Counted from the stretch's first letter, positions 18,401-28,055 are shown. The stretch: 59,731 bases of DNA from an uncultured Prevotellaceae bacterium (GCA_902771445.1 CACXXD010000024.1:1-59731); one strand, 5' to 3'. Notes: generated from the letters alone by a model not told the origin. Numbers and translations: made by a program.

Positions 18401-20245
18401 ATGAAGTGGTACAAAGTAATATTCATTCTTCTCTTGTGCGGTGTGGTGCTCATGCCGAGTTCGGCTGTCGCCTATCAACTGCCCGACCAGAGTCGTTTCC
18501 ATGCATCGTCAGTCTATTTTCTGACGTTGCAGGACAACGACGGCAAGATTCTTAACCCGGATTTTGCCGAAGCTGGAGCCATCGGTGCATTTGTGGGCAA
18601 CGAGCTGCGTGGCATGAGCCGTCTGGAACCCACAACAGCAACAGCGTCGGTTTTCGTCGTCCGTGTATGGGGCGACGAAAACGACCCTGCACAGGTTGCG
18701 TTCCGGGTGATGCAAGAAGGAAAGGAGCATGTCGTCGGTATCTATGACTTCGGCCAAGGCGAAGACATGACCTATGGCACGGCGTCGGAACCGCTGCCAC
18801 TGGTTCTTGGAACAGTGACACTTTCCTTCGAAAAGAGCACGCTCAATCTGTCAAAGCTGTCTGACTCGTCAGTGACACTGCATGCCGACGGAAACTTTCT
18901 GCCAAGCGGCATTGAACTGTCGTTCAGCAAGGCTGCCAATGGCGAGCCCGTGGCAACTGCCGTGATGGCCGACGACACCGGACTTAAATGGAACGTGAGA
19001 GGATGCTATGCCGGACAATACAAGATGCAGGTCAGCTATGTGGGACAGGTGCAGGCCTCAACCTGTTCCATCAACATACCAGCCGAATATCCTTTGGAGA
19101 ATGGCTGGGATTGGATTTCGCTCTATACGGCCAGTTCGGCAACATCGGGCAGCATCATGCTGAAGGATGGCACACAGTGGGTGTCACCCATGCAGATAGA
19201 CAATAAGAATAAGGTGGTGGAGATTCGCTCACAGATGGGGCAGCTCTACAATGATCCTGAACTGGGATTCTTCGGCAACATAGAAAGTCTCAAGATCGGC
19301 GACGGCAGCTATAAGGTGTACAGCCAGTACGAAGCGAAGAATGCTGAACGCATGGCCTTCAATGCTGGCTATACGCAACTGAGCGATGCCTGGATGATCG
19401 GCATGCGACAGGTGCAAAAGGGCTATACGTGGGTGACATATCCGCATGAGACAGACCATTCGATGGAAGCACTGAACAGCTATCTGGCTCGGACGGCTTC
19501 AAATGGTGATATGATTATTGGGCGCGACGGCTTTGCCGAGTTCGACGGCACACAATGGGTGGCACCTTCTGCCTTCCGTTTCAAGGCAGGCAAGGGCTAC
19601 ATCTACTATTCGACCAACCCGAACGCGCATACGCTCAACTGGGGGTCGGCCACACTCCCCTCCGATGCAGCAGAGGCACGTGGCACCAAACGGGCTTATG
19701 CCCCTGCATGGCAGTACAACCCCTATCAATATGCTGACTGCATGGCCATCGTTGCACAACTGGATGGCATCGATGACCCAGAGAACTATTCGGTAGGTGC
19801 CTTTGTCGACGGTGAGTGCCGCGGACAATCGCAGATGGTGGCCAACGGGCTGCTCTACATCGCAGTCGCCGGACAGACGGGCGAGCAGGTTTCATTCCAG
19901 CTCTATCACACTCCTTCACAGCAGTATCTGACTGTAGAGAGCCAGCAAATTTCGTTTGCCGGTCGTGCAGGCAGTCTGCGTGCGCCTATTGCCCTGCATC
20001 CTGACGTGACAGGTATAGCTGAAGTTATGGGCAAGGATAACAACCTGTCGTTCAGCATAGCCGACAATCAAGTTCTCGTGAATGGCACCAACCGTCAACC
20101 CATCATCACCGTGACTGATGCCCTGGGCAAACTGGTCATAAGACAGCAGGGCATGCAGGCAGCACTGCCTCGCTTGGCTCACGGTGTCTATCTGATTTCG
20201 GTGAGCGACGGATTGACGCATGTTGTCAAGAAACTCAAGAAGTAA
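18401..20245 (+). CDS. T9SS-exported surface protein, paralogue of the preceding gene (operon gene 2)
   Basis: A 614-residue protein. The ATG at 18401 (MKWYKVIFILLLCG) is chosen over an in-frame TTG nine bases upstream because it gives a clean signal peptide. Residues about 30-130 carry GAIGAFVGNELRG; about 232-400 carry the GWDWISLY...LGFFGNIESL...GDMIIGRDGFAEFDG...GKGYIYY module; about 445-550 carry VGAFVDGECRG with a jelly-roll-like continuation; the C-terminus ends in a T9SS type A-like tail (TVTDALGKLVI...HGVYLISVSDG...KKLKK). It lacks the long Ig array of gene 1. It follows gene 1 by 19 nt and precedes the barrel gene by 7 nt, indicating one transcript. Confidence 0.8.
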   Translation: MKWYKVIFILLLCGVVLMPSSAVAYQLPDQSRFHASSVYFLTLQDNDGKILNPDFAEAGAIGAFVGNELRGMSRLEPTTATASVFVVRVWGDENDPAQVAFRVMQEGKEHVVGIYDFGQGEDMTYGTASEPLPLVLGTVTLSFEKSTLNLSKLSDSSVTLHADGNFLPSGIELSFSKAANGEPVATAVMADDTGLKWNVRGCYAGQYKMQVSYVGQVQASTCSINIPAEYPLENGWDWISLYTASSATSGSIMLKDGTQWVSPMQIDNKNKVVEIRSQMGQLYNDPELGFFGNIESLKIGDGSYKVYSQYEAKNAERMAFNAGYTQLSDAWMIGMRQVQKGYTWVTYPHETDHSMEALNSYLARTASNGDMIIGRDGFAEFDGTQWVAPSAFRFKAGKGYIYYSTNPNAHTLNWGSATLPSDAAEARGTKRAYAPAWQYNPYQYADCMAIVAQLDGIDDPENYSVGAFVDGECRGQSQMVANGLLYIAVAGQTGEQVSFQLYHTPSQQYLTVESQQISFAGRAGSLRAPIALHPDVTGIAEVMGKDNNLSFSIADNQVLVNGTNRQPIITVTDALGKLVIRQQGMQAALPRLAHGVYLISVSDGLTHVVKKLKK

Positions 20246-20252
20246 ATTAGAG

Positions 20253-21968
20253 ATGCGTATAAGGAATAAGCTTTTATGTCTGCTGGCGACAGCATCGCTG
20301 GCAACACAAGCACAGAATATAAGTCAGATTGCACAGAGTGATCCCCTCATCATGACCGGTGTGGTGGGAACGCGAAACACCTATTATCACAGTTCTGTGG
20401 GCGATGGCTATGCTGCACCGATGAGCAATTTGTTCTATCTGAACCTGAACATCAACTACAAGGATTTCAGCATGCCGGTCTCATTCTACTTTACGAACGA
20501 CAATCTGGACTTCAATCATCCTCACGTGTCGTTCAGTCTGAATCCGCGCTATAAGAACTGGACTGGCTATATAGGCCGGAACTCGATGGCCTTCAGCAAC
20601 TACGTGATGAACATGTCGTTCAACGGAGTCGGCATTGAATACAACGACCAACATAGCTTTCACTTCGGTGCGTTCTATGGTGTGCTGCGCAATGCCATCA
20701 ACGACGACCCAAACAGTAGCTCGGCCCGCTATCCTCAGTATAAGCGACTGGGCTGGGGCGTCAAGGTTGGCTACGGCAACAGCAACAACTACATTGACCT
20801 TTATTTCCTACGAGCCTACGACCGTCTGAAATCGCTCGACGATCACTGGCAGCAGAGACTGGCTCCGCAAGAGAACATCGTGGTAGGACTGAAAGGAAGT
20901 ATCCGGCCGATTCAATGGTTTAGTCTGACAGGTAACCTGGCAACATCGTTGTTCACAAGCGACATGCGCATTGAGCAAGTGAAGACCGAACAGGCCGACA
21001 AGTGGGGTGGCATCTTCGATACCCGCTACAGCTCGATGGCTCGTCTGGCAGGCGACGTGAGTGCCACGTTCACCCTGAAGAACCTGCTCAATGCGAGTCT
21101 GGTCTATCGCGTCATTCAGCCTGACTATACCTCACTGGGAACCTACTACATGGCCAACAACTACCAGAGCTTCGGTGTGAACGTATCGGCAATGCCCGTC
21201 CAGAACCTGACACTGATGGGTACATTCTCTGCACAGTCGGACAACCTCACGCAGAAGCAGCTCTACACCACTCGCGGCTTTGTCTATTCACTCATGGCCT
21301 CAACACGTATCGGACAGCACTTTAACATCTCTGCCGGCTATAACGGTTACACCCAGAACCAAGGCGACGGAGTGGTCAAGGTGACTGATTCGACCAAGGT
21401 GAACCGCGTGATGCGAAGTTTCTCGCTGACCCCTTCGGCATCATTCTATGGCGAAGAGATGACACACAGCATTTCGCTTTCGGCCAGTCTGACACAGAAC
21501 AGAGACCGAAATAAGAAAACCAGCGGAAACAGCGACGTGACATCGAAGGCCGTCGGACTGGGCTATACGATGGGTGTGATGAACTGGGACATGGACTTTA
21601 TGGCTAATCTGAGCCACCAAGTATCCAGCGGCTACAAGAATAAGTACATCAGCAGCATTGCCACACTGGGAGCTTCGCGCTCCTTCTTCAAAGACAAAGG
21701 AATGAACGTCACCCTGAACGTGAATTTCTGCATGAACGAACTGGAGAAGAAGACAAAGACCTTCTCTGTGGGCGGCGACCTATCCTTGGGCTATACACTG
21801 AACAGGGTGCATGTATTCTCGGTGATGGCAGGCGTAAACAAGTATAATGACGTGAACCTGACACTGCAAGGCAAGGATCCCGATGCTATGGACATCTCTG
21901 CCAGTCTGAATTACACCTATACATTCTCGTTGTTCGATATGGGTGGAAAAGCAGGAAAACGGTATTAA
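20253..21968 (+). CDS. Outer-membrane beta-barrel protein (operon gene 3)
   Basis: About 571 residues, starting at the ATG at 20253, 7 nt after the previous stop. A signal peptide (ending ATQAQ) is followed by alternating aromatic/polar strands throughout, for example NLFYLNLNINYKDFSMPVSF and SISLSASLTQN, and a terminal strand region YTYTFSLFDM before a basic tail. This is the pattern of a large outer-membrane barrel. I see no plug or TonB box. In this operon it may be the anchor or channel for the two T9SS proteins or the TANFOR protein; that is inference. Confidence 0.75.
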   Translation: MRIRNKLLCLLATASLATQAQNISQIAQSDPLIMTGVVGTRNTYYHSSVGDGYAAPMSNLFYLNLNINYKDFSMPVSFYFTNDNLDFNHPHVSFSLNPRYKNWTGYIGRNSMAFSNYVMNMSFNGVGIEYNDQHSFHFGAFYGVLRNAINDDPNSSSARYPQYKRLGWGVKVGYGNSNNYIDLYFLRAYDRLKSLDDHWQQRLAPQENIVVGLKGSIRPIQWFSLTGNLATSLFTSDMRIEQVKTEQADKWGGIFDTRYSSMARLAGDVSATFTLKNLLNASLVYRVIQPDYTSLGTYYMANNYQSFGVNVSAMPVQNLTLMGTFSAQSDNLTQKQLYTTRGFVYSLMASTRIGQHFNISAGYNGYTQNQGDGVVKVTDSTKVNRVMRSFSLTPSASFYGEEMTHSISLSASLTQNRDRNKKTSGNSDVTSKAVGLGYTMGVMNWDMDFMANLSHQVSSGYKNKYISSIATLGASRSFFKDKGMNVTLNVNFCMNELEKKTKTFSVGGDLSLGYTLNRVHVFSVMAGVNKYNDVNLTLQGKDPDAMDISASLNYTYTFSLFDMGGKAGKRY

Positions 21969-21994
21969 CAGACGAAATATACGATACAATTGAC

Positions 21995-24967
21995 ATGAAG
22001 ATACGAATGAACAGGATAGTAGCCTTGGTGGTTCTTATTTGTGGATGCTTGTCGACTCTGGCACAAGATATAACAATCACCGTGTCACCAGTGCAGCGCG
22101 TCTTACCTCCACAACTGATGCTCCTCGTGGGCGACCCAGGCTCTTATTTCAATATCGCGATTATCAACAACAGCCAGACAACACAGAACATCTATCTGTG
22201 CATGCAGCTGGAGCACATCTACCCGTCATCGGGTGTGTCGGTCACCACACCTATCAAACGATTGCCGCGCACACCTTTAACGATTTCTGCCGGACAGGCA
22301 CGTCAGTTGACGCTTGTAGAAATGCGAACGCTCTTCAGCCATATACCCAAAAATGAGGTTCAGGTCTCAGGCGGAGTGTTCGAAAACAATCTTGACGGCA
22401 CTTTCGGCATATTGCCCGAAGGACTCTATCAGATGCATCTTGTGGCCTACAAGTGGGATCCACTGTTAGGCAATCCGCAGGTGGTCAGCAATCCACAGAC
22501 GGGTGTTTGCGATTTCACCATCTGCTATAAGGCGCAGGCACCGGAGTTCATCACCCCGATGTCGATGAACACCGAACTGCTTGACCTGACCGTTGCCAAG
22601 ATGAACAGAATGAACCCGCAGTTCACATGGCGCCAGCCCGTCGTGGCCTGCAACCCGTCAGCACAGCAGTTCACCTACGAGATTCGTGTTTGCGAACTGG
22701 CTCCCAACCAACAACCCGACGATGCACTGCGCAATGCGCCCATCTACATCCAGCGCAATCTGTTAGCACCGATGGCCATCATTCCGCGTTCATCGCTCGA
22801 CCGAATGCAGAGCGACAAGATCTATGTGGCTCAGGTTACGGCCTCACCACGCAACACTACGAGTAAGATGATGGGCTTCTCTATGATTGAAAACCAAGGA
22901 AAGAGTCCATATCGCATGTTCCGTATTGTGGACAGTGACTTCGAGACGGAATCGGAAGAAAAGATGCAAGAAGAACCATTGGAAAAGAAAAAACGCGTGT
23001 TCGTTGAGGAGTACACCGATATTGCGGAGAGTACCGCTTTCCCAATTGGACTTGCCGATTCGCTCTATGTCTACCGTTATCCCCGCTTGCAGAGTCCTGC
23101 GTTCTTCGACTATGCAGCCCGCAAGTTGTTTGTAGGCGAGGACATCAAGATTGCTTGGCGCAAGGCTTGGTACTTAGGTGGAAAGAGCCAGCAGAAGAAG
23201 GACTTGGCTTTCAGATACGCAATCCAGCTGTTCAAGGGCGAACCGGGCAATCCAGAAGGAGCCTTGCAGAGCACCCCTATCTACGAGCAACGCACGTTGG
23301 GACTGTCTGACACCATTCGCTGGTCGAAAATCCAGGATCGTGTCAGCATGGGCGATTACCTGGTGCTGCGCGTCATGCCAGAGTGTACCAATGAACGAAG
23401 CATCGGATGGGACAAGGTGCCATGCAATGTCGTCGATTTTGCAGTCGTCGACCGTCTCTCGCGCCATTTTGTCCAGTGCACTTCTTCTATGTCGGTCAAT
23501 TCTAAGCAGCCAACCACCAAGAAAGCATCCGACCTGAAAGGACGCATGGTTAGCATCGGCGAGTTCACCATGACCATCGACGAAATTACTAAGGTGGAAG
23601 GCTCTGACGCATTCAAAGGAAGAGGACGCATAGAGTGGCGCCCAATGGGCATCAAGGTCATGGTGGCCGTGAAGTTCGACAATCTGCAAATCAACCAGCA
23701 GAATCAGGTCTATGGCGGATACGCAGAGAGCTACCAGAGCACTGTTGAACGCAAACGCGGCGACATCGAGGCTGCCGAACAACTCTTCTCCGAATGGGGT
23801 ATCGACAATCTGATAGGCGACATCAACCTACCTTACGCAGAGAAGATTCAGAAACTGACTGACGACGGACGAGTGAAGACACTGGCACAGAAGCTGGATA
23901 TATCTGACTACTATGCTTACGTGAAGCGTGGCCAACTCTCATGGAGCCAGTTCCTGAAAGGCGAAATCGAGGAGCTGCATCTGCCGTTGCCCCTGCCCAA
24001 GAGCCTCAACCACACCCCTGTAGACCTTCAGATTGTGTCTATGCGTTTTGCTCCCGACAAGGCCACGATGAATGTGCTCGGCGAGTTGGCTCTGCCCAAT
24101 TCCGACTATCACAAGAACGAAATGCTCTTGTTTGGTGCCTCGCAGTTGTGCCTTATTCCTTATCGGGTGCTGCCTGAGAATGGTTGCATCACGTTGCTGG
24201 ACAACAGTACCGTGAAAGACCTACAGTCGTCTTTTGAGATGCGCTTTAAGGTTCCTACAGATTTGCTGAATCCCAAGGACGGATGTTACATCAGCTGGCA
24301 CTCCGATGCACTGGAGCAACTGAATGTGGACTTCGATCTGTCGCTGGCTGGCAAGGCACAGGCAATGGGCAAACTGCCCACATTCAATTTCCGCACCACC
24401 ATCAACGACTGGGATGACTGGCATGTCGTGAGCAAGATTGAAGGCGACAACGAGGGCAAGACACTGCAGAACTGGAACTTGCAGCGTGGCGACATTGTCA
24501 TATACGACCACTCCAAGTATTACAATGCGCTGAGCAGAGTTCAGCAGACAGCCGGCCACAACATGAGCAGAGGTTCTGATGAACGTCAAGGCATTTACGT
24601 AGCTCATGCAGGTTCAGCTTCGTCTGACAATATTCTGTTTGTCGACGAGCAGAGCAAGAACTACAGCTCTCACGTCACCAGTGTATCGTTGAAGCTGACA
24701 GGCATCTTCGCCAAGAAAGAGCGTGAGACTCGTCTGGCCTGGGAGCTTGAAAATGCTCCGGCACAAGGCGACTGGTACTACTGCGTCTATCGCAAGGGAG
24801 CCGAGGACACCGACTTCCAGTTCGTACTGTCCACCAACAGTGACACTCCCGTCTATAGCGACTTCTTGCTAACCAAGGGACAGCTGGCACAGTATTACGT
24901 CACATTGCAGTTTGCCGATGGCCGCAGCAGTCGTCCGTCGAACATTGTGACCGTAACTGGCGAGTAA
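21995..24967 (+). CDS. TANFOR-domain protein with C-terminal Fn3-like domain (operon gene 4)
   Basis: A 990-residue protein with a signal peptide (ending STLAQ). Residues about 24-180 match the TANFOR domain, first noted in Tannerella forsythia, by ITITVSPVQRVLPPQ, YFNIAIINNSQTTQNIYL, MQLEHIYPSSGVSV and ISAGQARQLTLVEMR. A middle region has KxxxxQLFKGEP-like folds and a DYYAYVKRGQLSW segment. The last 100 residues look like an Fn3 domain (RLAWELENAP...YYCVYRKGAE...YVTLQFADGRSS). No T9SS tail is evident. TANFOR proteins have no established biochemical role that I know. It starts 26 nt after the barrel gene. Confidence 0.82.
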   Translation: MKIRMNRIVALVVLICGCLSTLAQDITITVSPVQRVLPPQLMLLVGDPGSYFNIAIINNSQTTQNIYLCMQLEHIYPSSGVSVTTPIKRLPRTPLTISAGQARQLTLVEMRTLFSHIPKNEVQVSGGVFENNLDGTFGILPEGLYQMHLVAYKWDPLLGNPQVVSNPQTGVCDFTICYKAQAPEFITPMSMNTELLDLTVAKMNRMNPQFTWRQPVVACNPSAQQFTYEIRVCELAPNQQPDDALRNAPIYIQRNLLAPMAIIPRSSLDRMQSDKIYVAQVTASPRNTTSKMMGFSMIENQGKSPYRMFRIVDSDFETESEEKMQEEPLEKKKRVFVEEYTDIAESTAFPIGLADSLYVYRYPRLQSPAFFDYAARKLFVGEDIKIAWRKAWYLGGKSQQKKDLAFRYAIQLFKGEPGNPEGALQSTPIYEQRTLGLSDTIRWSKIQDRVSMGDYLVLRVMPECTNERSIGWDKVPCNVVDFAVVDRLSRHFVQCTSSMSVNSKQPTTKKASDLKGRMVSIGEFTMTIDEITKVEGSDAFKGRGRIEWRPMGIKVMVAVKFDNLQINQQNQVYGGYAESYQSTVERKRGDIEAAEQLFSEWGIDNLIGDINLPYAEKIQKLTDDGRVKTLAQKLDISDYYAYVKRGQLSWSQFLKGEIEELHLPLPLPKSLNHTPVDLQIVSMRFAPDKATMNVLGELALPNSDYHKNEMLLFGASQLCLIPYRVLPENGCITLLDNSTVKDLQSSFEMRFKVPTDLLNPKDGCYISWHSDALEQLNVDFDLSLAGKAQAMGKLPTFNFRTTINDWDDWHVVSKIEGDNEGKTLQNWNLQRGDIVIYDHSKYYNALSRVQQTAGHNMSRGSDERQGIYVAHAGSASSDNILFVDEQSKNYSSHVTSVSLKLTGIFAKKERETRLAWELENAPAQGDWYYCVYRKGAEDTDFQFVLSTNSDTPVYSDFLLTKGQLAQYYVTLQFADGRSSRPSNIVTVTGE

Positions 24968-25003
24968 TTGTATGAGATTGCTAAATTTGTAAAAGAAGAA
25001 ATT

Positions 25004-25684
25004 ATGAGATACACCAAAACAATATGCATCCTGTTGTTGTCGGTCTTGGCGATGACAAGCTGCAAGGAATTCTTTGAGATGGCAGATGTGGACGACGAAG
25101 TGTTGCCCACATCCATCACCATCTCACGCGGTAATTTCTCTATTATGGAGGGTGATCAGTTTGTGTTGCATGCACAGTCGGATGTCGACTCGTTGCTGAA
25201 TGGATACTTTTGGCAGAGTTCCGACGAGTCGGTAGTCAGAATGGTGGGCGACACCGTAGTAGCCGTTGGCCCCGGTATAGCCACCGTCAAAGTCGTATCA
25301 GCCAGAAAGCAGTTGACGGCCATCATCGATGTCACGGTGGTGCAGCAGTGGCAAGTGTCGCCCTACGACTTTGCCCGTGAAATGATGGTCTATGCCGATG
25401 TCACCGTCAAAGGACAGAAAGCCAACGAGTCGATTCTCGTAGGAGCATTCTCAAACGGAGAGTTGCGTGGAGTTGGCGAGTTGTGCCAGGTCGGTTCACG
25501 TCAGTACGTTCAGATTCGCGTCTACGGAGCGGGCTATACTGAGGGCGGAAGCGGCACTGAGGTCATCAACTTCCGTTGCTACGACCGCACCAAAGCCGAG
25601 TTCTACGACTTCCCCACCAGGCTCAACTTCGACGGCATGACGCATGGAACGCTGTCGAATCTCTACAAGCTCACCATCAATTAA
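25004..25684 (+). CDS. Lipoprotein with Ig-like domain and GAFxxGELRG module (operon gene 5)
   Basis: About 226 residues. The ATG at 25004 gives a lipoprotein signal (ILLLSVLAMTSC, Cys20). Residues about 35-115 look like a bacterial Ig-like (Big2) domain (SITISRGNFSIMEGDQ...SSDESVVRMVGDTVVAVGPGIATVKV). Residues about 120-226 carry ILVGAFSNGELRGVG...YVQIRVYG...NFRCYDRT, the module also found twice in each of the two T9SS proteins of this operon. It is the last gene before a strong terminator. A role as a lipid-anchored partner of the T9SS proteins is inferred from the shared module. Confidence 0.78.
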   Translation: MRYTKTICILLLSVLAMTSCKEFFEMADVDDEVLPTSITISRGNFSIMEGDQFVLHAQSDVDSLLNGYFWQSSDESVVRMVGDTVVAVGPGIATVKVVSARKQLTAIIDVTVVQQWQVSPYDFAREMMVYADVTVKGQKANESILVGAFSNGELRGVGELCQVGSRQYVQIRVYGAGYTEGGSGTEVINFRCYDRTKAEFYDFPTRLNFDGMTHGTLSNLYKLTIN

Positions 25685-25699
25685 CGAGCTGACAAACAA

Positions 25700-25752
25700 G
25701 ATTTCGACCTGTATGGCTGGCATCCCCAGTCATACAGGTCGAAATCATTTTT
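25700..25752 (+). terminator. Terminator of the surface operon
   Basis: A 16-bp perfect stem (25700-25715 and 25731-25746), extended inside by a G-U pair and CTGG/CCAG, followed by ATTTTTC. It starts 15 nt after the lipoprotein stop. Its outer arm TTCGACCTGTA also occurs near 45258. Confidence 0.8.
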
Positions 25753-25863
25753 CCTACATGCTACTTTCCTTGCAGAGCTTCAGTTTTCTTTGTTACTATC
25801 CTTCTTTCACCCACCATTTTGCACTTTGAAAGGAAAGAAGATAATAATTAGCGGAAAAAGTTG

Positions 25864-25871
25864 TACCTTTG
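25864..25871 (+). promoter_or_regulatory. Promoter -7 box for the decayed restriction-modification locus
   Basis: TACCTTTG lies 33 nt before the remnant start codon at 25904, so the locus kept its promoter although the genes are broken. Confidence 0.5.
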
Positions 25872-25903
25872 CCAACGCATAATATTTATAAAAAACAGAT
25901 TGC

Positions 25904-26279
25904 CATGCCGGAAAATAATCCCATAGCAGAAGTTTTTGGATTCCCTGTATAATGAAACAGAGAATGCAAAATATTACTGAGAAAGCAGTGCGTTGTTATT
26001 CAGAAGTCGTTCTTTGACACCCTACCCACTTTGCCCCAAACGACAAAAGAGAATGCCGACATCGCATGGTTTCTTTATGATTTAGAATACAACAAGCAAG
26101 AAAAACGCAATCATCTTGTATTGGTTGACACCGTTTGCACGGAGTTCCATGCGGCCCTGCAACAAGTCATCTACACCAAACCTGGCCAAATGTCCGACTT
26201 TTTGACTCTTCTGCATGGAAAGCTTGACGAGCGTATCAGTAATGAACCAGACCCTCATTCTGCTTTTGAGTTACTATGA
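25904..26279 (+). pseudogene. Decayed NotI-like type II restriction endonuclease
   Basis: ATG at 25904 starts a 15-residue piece (MPENNPIAEVFGFPV) that ends at a stop. A different frame, open from about 25956 to 26279, encodes a C-terminal piece with SFFDTLPTLPQTTKENADIAW and PGQMSDFLTLLHGKLDE. Both pieces resemble, from memory, the N- and C-termini of NotI-family endonucleases. The roughly 200 or more residues between, including the catalytic core and cysteine region, are missing. This is an internal deletion with frame loss. Family assignment is by recall, not search. Confidence 0.6.
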
Positions 26280-26395
26280 AGCTACAAGAGATACAATTAA
26301 GTCTTTTCCCAAAGGAGGAAAAAGAGGAACTGCTGATTTCGAACAGTTTCGACTGGTATGGAAACGGAAAAACAAAATTGAGACTGCAAAGTTAA
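26276..26395 (+). pseudogene. Stump of the second gene of the restriction-modification operon
   Basis: ATG at 26276 overlaps the endonuclease stop (ATGA) and encodes 39 residues with MKLQEIQLSLFPKEEKEELL, then stops at 26393-26395. The overlap suggests translational coupling in the ancestral operon. The expected partner is a DNA methyltransferase and the peptide could be its N-terminus; no methyltransferase motif is left to prove it. Confidence 0.4.
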
Positions 26396-26446
26396 CCATT
26401 ACCTTGCAGTCTCAAAACACATCGATGGAGGGATGTTTACTTTTCT

Positions 26447-28033
26447 TTACTTCTTATCGTAAGCATGCACAGGATAGTCGGTGGTGAAGTGCAAGCCACG
26501 GCTTTCCTTGCGCTCTAAGGCGAAACGGGTGATGAGATAGCCCACGTTGATCATGTTGCGCAACTCACAGATGTCACGAGTGGCACGCACACGCTTGAAG
26601 AGCTGTTCCGTTTCCTCGTAGAGCATGTCCAGACGCACCCAGGCACGCTTCAGACGGAGGTCGGAGCGCACGATGCCCACATAGTTCGACATGATCTCGC
26701 CCACCTCTTTCACCGACTGCGTAATCAGCACCTTCTCCTCGTTGGTCATCGTACCCTCATCGTTCCATTCAGGCACCTTCTCGTTGAAGTCATACAGGTC
26801 GACGTGCTCCAGCGAGTGCTTGGCAGCTGCGTCGGCATAGACCACCGCCTCAATCAGCGAGTTCGAAGCCAGACGGTTGCCACCGTGCAGCCCCGTACAC
26901 GAGCATTCGCCGATGGCATACAGACGGTCGATGCTCGTCTGTCCGTTCAGGTCCACTTTGATGCCACCGCACATGTAGTGGGCCGCAGGGCGCACGGGAA
27001 TATAGTCGGTGGTGATGTCGATGCCCATCGACAGACACTTGTGGTAGATGTTCGGGAAGTGCCTGCGCGTCTCCTCAGCATTCTTGTGTGTCACGTCCAG
27101 ACAGACGTGGTCCAGTCCGTGAATCTTCATCTCCTTGTCGATGGCGCGAGCCACGATGTCGCGTGGAGCCAGACTGAGTCGCTCGTCATATTTCTCCATG
27201 AACGACTCGCCGTCGGGCAGTCGCAGTATGCCGCCATAGCCGCGCATGGCCTCAGTGATGAGGAATGCCGGATGCGTCTCGCCGGGCGAGTAGAGGGCCG
27301 TGGGATGGAACTGCACGAACTCCATGTCCTGCACCGTTCCTTTGGCGCGATAGACCATTGCCTCACCGTCGCCCGTGGCAATGATGGGGTTGGTGGTCGT
27401 CTGATAGACGGCACCGCAACCACCCGTACACATCAGTGTCACCTTCGACAGATAGGTGTCCACCTTCTCCTCTGGGTTCAGCACGTAGGCACCATAGCAG
27501 TTGATGTAGGGCGTGCGCCGTGTCACCTTGGCGCCCAGATGGTGCTGGGTGATAATCTCCACGGCAAAGTGGTTCTCCTTCACCGTGATGTCGGGACAGG
27601 CCCGTACAGCGGCCATCAGTCCGCGCTGAATCTCTGCGCCCGTGTCGTCGGCATGGTGCAGGATGCGGAACTCCGAGTGTCCGCCCTCGCGGTGCAGGTC
27701 GAAGTCGCCGTTCTCCTTGCGGTCGAAGTTCACGCCCCAGTTCACCAGTTCCTTGATTTGCTCCGGGGCATTCTTCACCACCTGCTCCACGGCAGCACGG
27801 TCGGAGATATAGTCGCCCGCCACCATCGTGTCTTCAATGTGCTTCTCAAAGTTGTCCACGGCAAGGTTCGTCACCGATGCCACCCCACCCTGTGCAAACG
27901 AGGTGTTGGCTTCGTCCAGACTCGTCTTGCAGATGATACACACCGAACCCTTTTTAGCACGGGCCACTTTCAGGGCGTAGCTCATGCCTGCCACGCCTGC
28001 ACCAATAATAAGAAAGTCGTATTTATAGACCAT
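26447..28033 (-). CDS. nadB: L-aspartate oxidase
   Basis: A 528-residue FAD enzyme that oxidises L-aspartate to iminoaspartate, the first step of de novo NAD synthesis. The FAD dinucleotide-binding motif is at residues about 8-22 (FLIIGAGVAGMSYAL), followed by the fumarate reductase/succinate dehydrogenase flavoprotein signature SFAQGGVASV, the catalytic-region HREGGHSEFRI, and GGNRLASNSLIEA near residue 370, then the C-terminal helical domain. Length is normal. nadA and nadC are not in the window. A TAAATTTG promoter box sits 22 nt upstream. Confidence 0.95.
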   Translation of the reverse strand: MVYKYDFLIIGAGVAGMSYALKVARAKKGSVCIICKTSLDEANTSFAQGGVASVTNLAVDNFEKHIEDTMVAGDYISDRAAVEQVVKNAPEQIKELVNWGVNFDRKENGDFDLHREGGHSEFRILHHADDTGAEIQRGLMAAVRACPDITVKENHFAVEIITQHHLGAKVTRRTPYINCYGAYVLNPEEKVDTYLSKVTLMCTGGCGAVYQTTTNPIIATGDGEAMVYRAKGTVQDMEFVQFHPTALYSPGETHPAFLITEAMRGYGGILRLPDGESFMEKYDERLSLAPRDIVARAIDKEMKIHGLDHVCLDVTHKNAEETRRHFPNIYHKCLSMGIDITTDYIPVRPAAHYMCGGIKVDLNGQTSIDRLYAIGECSCTGLHGGNRLASNSLIEAVVYADAAAKHSLEHVDLYDFNEKVPEWNDEGTMTNEEKVLITQSVKEVGEIMSNYVGIVRSDLRLKRAWVRLDMLYEETEQLFKRVRATRDICELRNMINVGYLITRFALERKESRGLHFTTDYPVHAYDKK

Positions 28034-28055
28034 TGTTTTAGTGTTTTAATGGGTG

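Noticed and set aside
25956..26279. A functional small gene between the surface operon and nadB
   Set aside because: The frame has no ATG near its start and matches only the C-terminal part of a larger endonuclease-like family, whose N-terminus lies in another frame just upstream.
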